NCBI GenBank assembly: GCA_041742235.1
Contig: JBGSJA010000142.1
Coordinates: 1-8,293 of the forward strand
Length of the DNA: 8,293 bases
Reading direction: 5' to 3'
DNA from: BOKV01 sp041742235
GTDB taxonomy: Bacteria > Pseudomonadota > Alphaproteobacteria > Rhizobiales > Rhizobiaceae
The notes beneath the pieces are model-generated. The model was not told the origin of the DNA, searched no databases, and saw nothing but the letters and a program-made list of their open reading frames with translations. Shown piece by piece: positions 7,536 through 8,293 of this stretch; the stretch's first letter is position 1, and every line of letters starts with the position of its first letter. Position numbers and translations under genes: made by a program.

Positions 7536-7769
7536 CGGGCGGCCTCGCCGAGTCGTGAGCAATCGACCGGACCGCCGACCTGGGTTTTCGGGCTCAGAAG
7601 GAGAGAATCCTTGCGCCATGAACGGGACGGCCACCGCCCTGGTCCGTCGAAAACGGCACATGGCCGCAGCAAGAGGCACTGGCAGGCGTAATCATCTTGC
7701 GTCGGAAGCCGCCCAGTTGTTGCCATCATTGCGCTAACCCCTAGATTTTGAGGGTGAAACAGGGACCGC

Positions 7770-7796
7770 AAAAAAATGTCATGTTTCTCAAAAAAA
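7770..7796 (+). promoter_or_regulatory. Upstream A-tracts (UP-element-like) of the rRNA promoter
   Basis: Seven-A runs at 7770-7776 and 7790-7796 are exactly 20 bp apart, about two helical turns. They would fall near -67 to -61 and -47 to -41 relative to the predicted rRNA start. That is where UP elements bind the RNA polymerase alpha C-terminal domains. Their phasing would also bend the DNA. Confidence 0.55.
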
Positions 7797-7800
7797 GCTC

Positions 7801-7837
7801 TTGCGGACCCCCGCGGTGATCCGTAAATACCCCTTCA
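7801..7837 (+). promoter_or_regulatory. Predicted ribosomal RNA operon promoter
   Basis: TTGCGG (7801-7806) as -35 and TAAATA (7824-7829) as -10 are separated by 17 bases, the optimal spacing for the housekeeping sigma factor. A-tracts lie directly upstream. Transcription would start near A7837, giving a leader of about 366 bases before 16S. The GC-rich segment CCCC right after the -10 is typical of stringently controlled rRNA promoters. The start site is predicted, not shown. Confidence 0.65.
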
Positions 7838-7839
7838 CC

Positions 7840-7885
7840 GAAGCGGCGGCGACGCTGCAACGGCAGACGGAAGCGGCGGCAACGC
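7840..7885 (+). repeat. Direct repeat in the early rRNA leader
   Basis: GAAGCGGCGGCGACGC (7840-7855) recurs as GAAGCGGCGGCAACGC (7870-7885) with one mismatch, offset by 30 bases. It lies just downstream of the predicted transcription start, in the non-structural first part of the leader RNA. Its role is unknown, and it could be a recent small duplication. Confidence 0.6.
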
Positions 7886-7969
7886 CCGGAAGTCGGAACC
7901 AAAAAACGAGAGATATGCAGGCGGGCGCGCCAAGTAAGATACGGCGCTTCCGGTTGATTTTGTCTCTCA

Positions 7970-7981
7970 TGCTCTTTGAAA
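7970..7981 (+). promoter_or_regulatory. boxA-like antitermination element in the rRNA leader
   Basis: TGCTCTTTGAAA closely matches the boxA element of bacterial rRNA leaders (TGCTCTTTAACA in E. coli). In RNA it binds NusB-NusE (S10) and makes RNA polymerase resist Rho-dependent termination over the long rRNA operon. Its place between the promoter and 16S is as expected. Confidence 0.75.
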
Positions 7982-8010
7982 TCGCTGGTTACTGAAGAGA
8001 TATGTGGGCG

Positions 8011-8200
8011 GTTTGGTCCTTTCGATGGACAAACGCTGCATATCGGCCTTCTAGGGTTCGCCCGATGATGAAGGTGTCAGCTTCACTGTTTGACGGTCCA
8101 TCGTTCCTTTGGAACGATGTACATCAAACGGTAGACATCTGCCCGCAAGGCAGATGCAGATGTGCAGAGGTTCGAACGTCAAGGTTAGCGCGCAAGCGCT
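8011..8200 (+). other. Series of stem-loops in the 16S precursor leader
   Basis: Four hairpins can be drawn: GTTTGGTCC (8011-8019) with GGACAAAC (8027-8034), one bulged G; ATCGTTCC (8100-8107) with GGAACGAT (8111-8118), loop TTT; CATCTGCC (8136-8143) with GGCAGATG (8149-8156), loop CGCAA; and AGCGC (8187-8191) with GCGCT (8196-8200), loop GCAA. The last ends about three bases before the mature 16S 5' end. They are probably folding and processing elements. The long-range RNase III stem cannot be tested because the 3' side of 16S is outside the window. Confidence 0.6.
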
Positions 8201-8202
8201 TT

Positions 8203-8293
8203 CAACTTGAGAGTTTGATCCTGGCTCAGAACGAACGCTGGCGGCAGGCCTAACACATGCAAGTCGAGCGAACCCTTCGGGGTTAGCGGCGGA
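8203..8293 (+). rRNA. rrs: 16S ribosomal RNA, 5' end (continues beyond window)
   Basis: The conserved block AGAGTTTGATCCTGGCTCAG begins at 8210, followed by AACGAACGCTGGCGGCAGGC and CTAACACATGCAAGTCGA. In E. coli numbering the first block starts at base 8, so the mature 5' end is near 8203. The AACGAACGCTGGCGGC form is alphaproteobacterial. The V1 helix is visible as AACCC/GGGTT (8271-8275 with 8280-8284) with a TTCG tetraloop. About 91 bases are present. The exact 5' base is uncertain by a few positions. Confidence 0.97.

Larger units (their letters stand above)
7332..7769. other. Poorly coding region upstream of the fasciclin genes
   Basis: This 438-base interval between the fasciclin genes and the rRNA promoter holds no protein I recognise. 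Open frames on both strands are arginine-rich, as expected of GC-rich noncoding DNA. It must contain the fasciclin promoter. It also carries a 9-bp inverted repeat at 7400-7438 and a marginal 54-codon minus-strand ORF. It may be the decayed remains of a gene. Confidence 0.5.

Noticed and set aside
7345..7737. 130-codon plus-strand ORF upstream of the rRNA promoter
   Set aside because: The composition is Arg/Gly-rich without any domain, the start overlaps the fasciclin leader region, and no ribosome binding site is evident.
7954..7982. Possible second rRNA promoter (TTGATT, 17 bases, TGAAAT)
   Set aside because: The -10 match is poor and overlaps the boxA element, which explains the conserved bases better.

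Overview
The window is GC-rich chromosomal DNA from an alphaproteobacterium, most likely a member of the Rhizobiales (Hyphomicrobiales). Three things point there: the start of a 16S rRNA gene with an alphaproteobacterial sequence, a DUF4167 protein (a family I know mainly from this class), and the gene order prmC - DUF4167 - clpB, which I recall from rhizobial and Brucella-type genomes. The genus cannot be fixed from 91 bases of 16S.

Layout. (1) Positions 2-316 hold the 3' end of prmC, the methyltransferase for peptide release factors. (2) Positions 317-673 have no convincing gene but contain two identical 10-bp palindromes exactly 60 bp apart and a 14-bp GC palindrome. (3) Positions 674-1696 encode a DUF4167 protein with a conserved N-terminus and a long, repeat-built, charged disordered tail, followed by a strong terminator. 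(4) Positions 1879-4506 encode the disaggregase ClpB, complete and with all key motifs, followed by a second strong terminator. (5) Positions 4711-6282 hold the periplasmic methionine sulfoxide reductase pair msrP-msrQ. msrP carries an in-frame amber stop at codon 139, while msrQ looks intact. (6) Convergent to msrQ, on the minus strand, lie two tandem paralogous fasciclin-domain genes, one a predicted lipoprotein and one a predicted secreted protein. (7) Positions 7332-7769 are poorly coding, with a 9-bp inverted repeat and a marginal 54-codon ORF. (8) From about 7770 to the end is a ribosomal RNA promoter with A-tracts, a leader of about 370 nt with a boxA-like element and several hairpins, and the first 91 bases or so of 16S rRNA.

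How the genes fit together. PrmC and the rRNA operon serve translation, and ClpB rescues aggregated proteins after stress. MsrP/MsrQ and the two fasciclin proteins form a cell-envelope group: MsrPQ repairs oxidised methionines in exported proteins, and the fasciclin proteins are exported and possibly adhesive or stress-related. The link between msrPQ and the fasciclin genes is inferred from position only. I see no clearly new multi-gene system. The items most worth checking are the msrP nonsense codon, the fasciclin terminator buried inside the msrQ reading frame, and the unexplained palindromes upstream of the DUF4167 gene.
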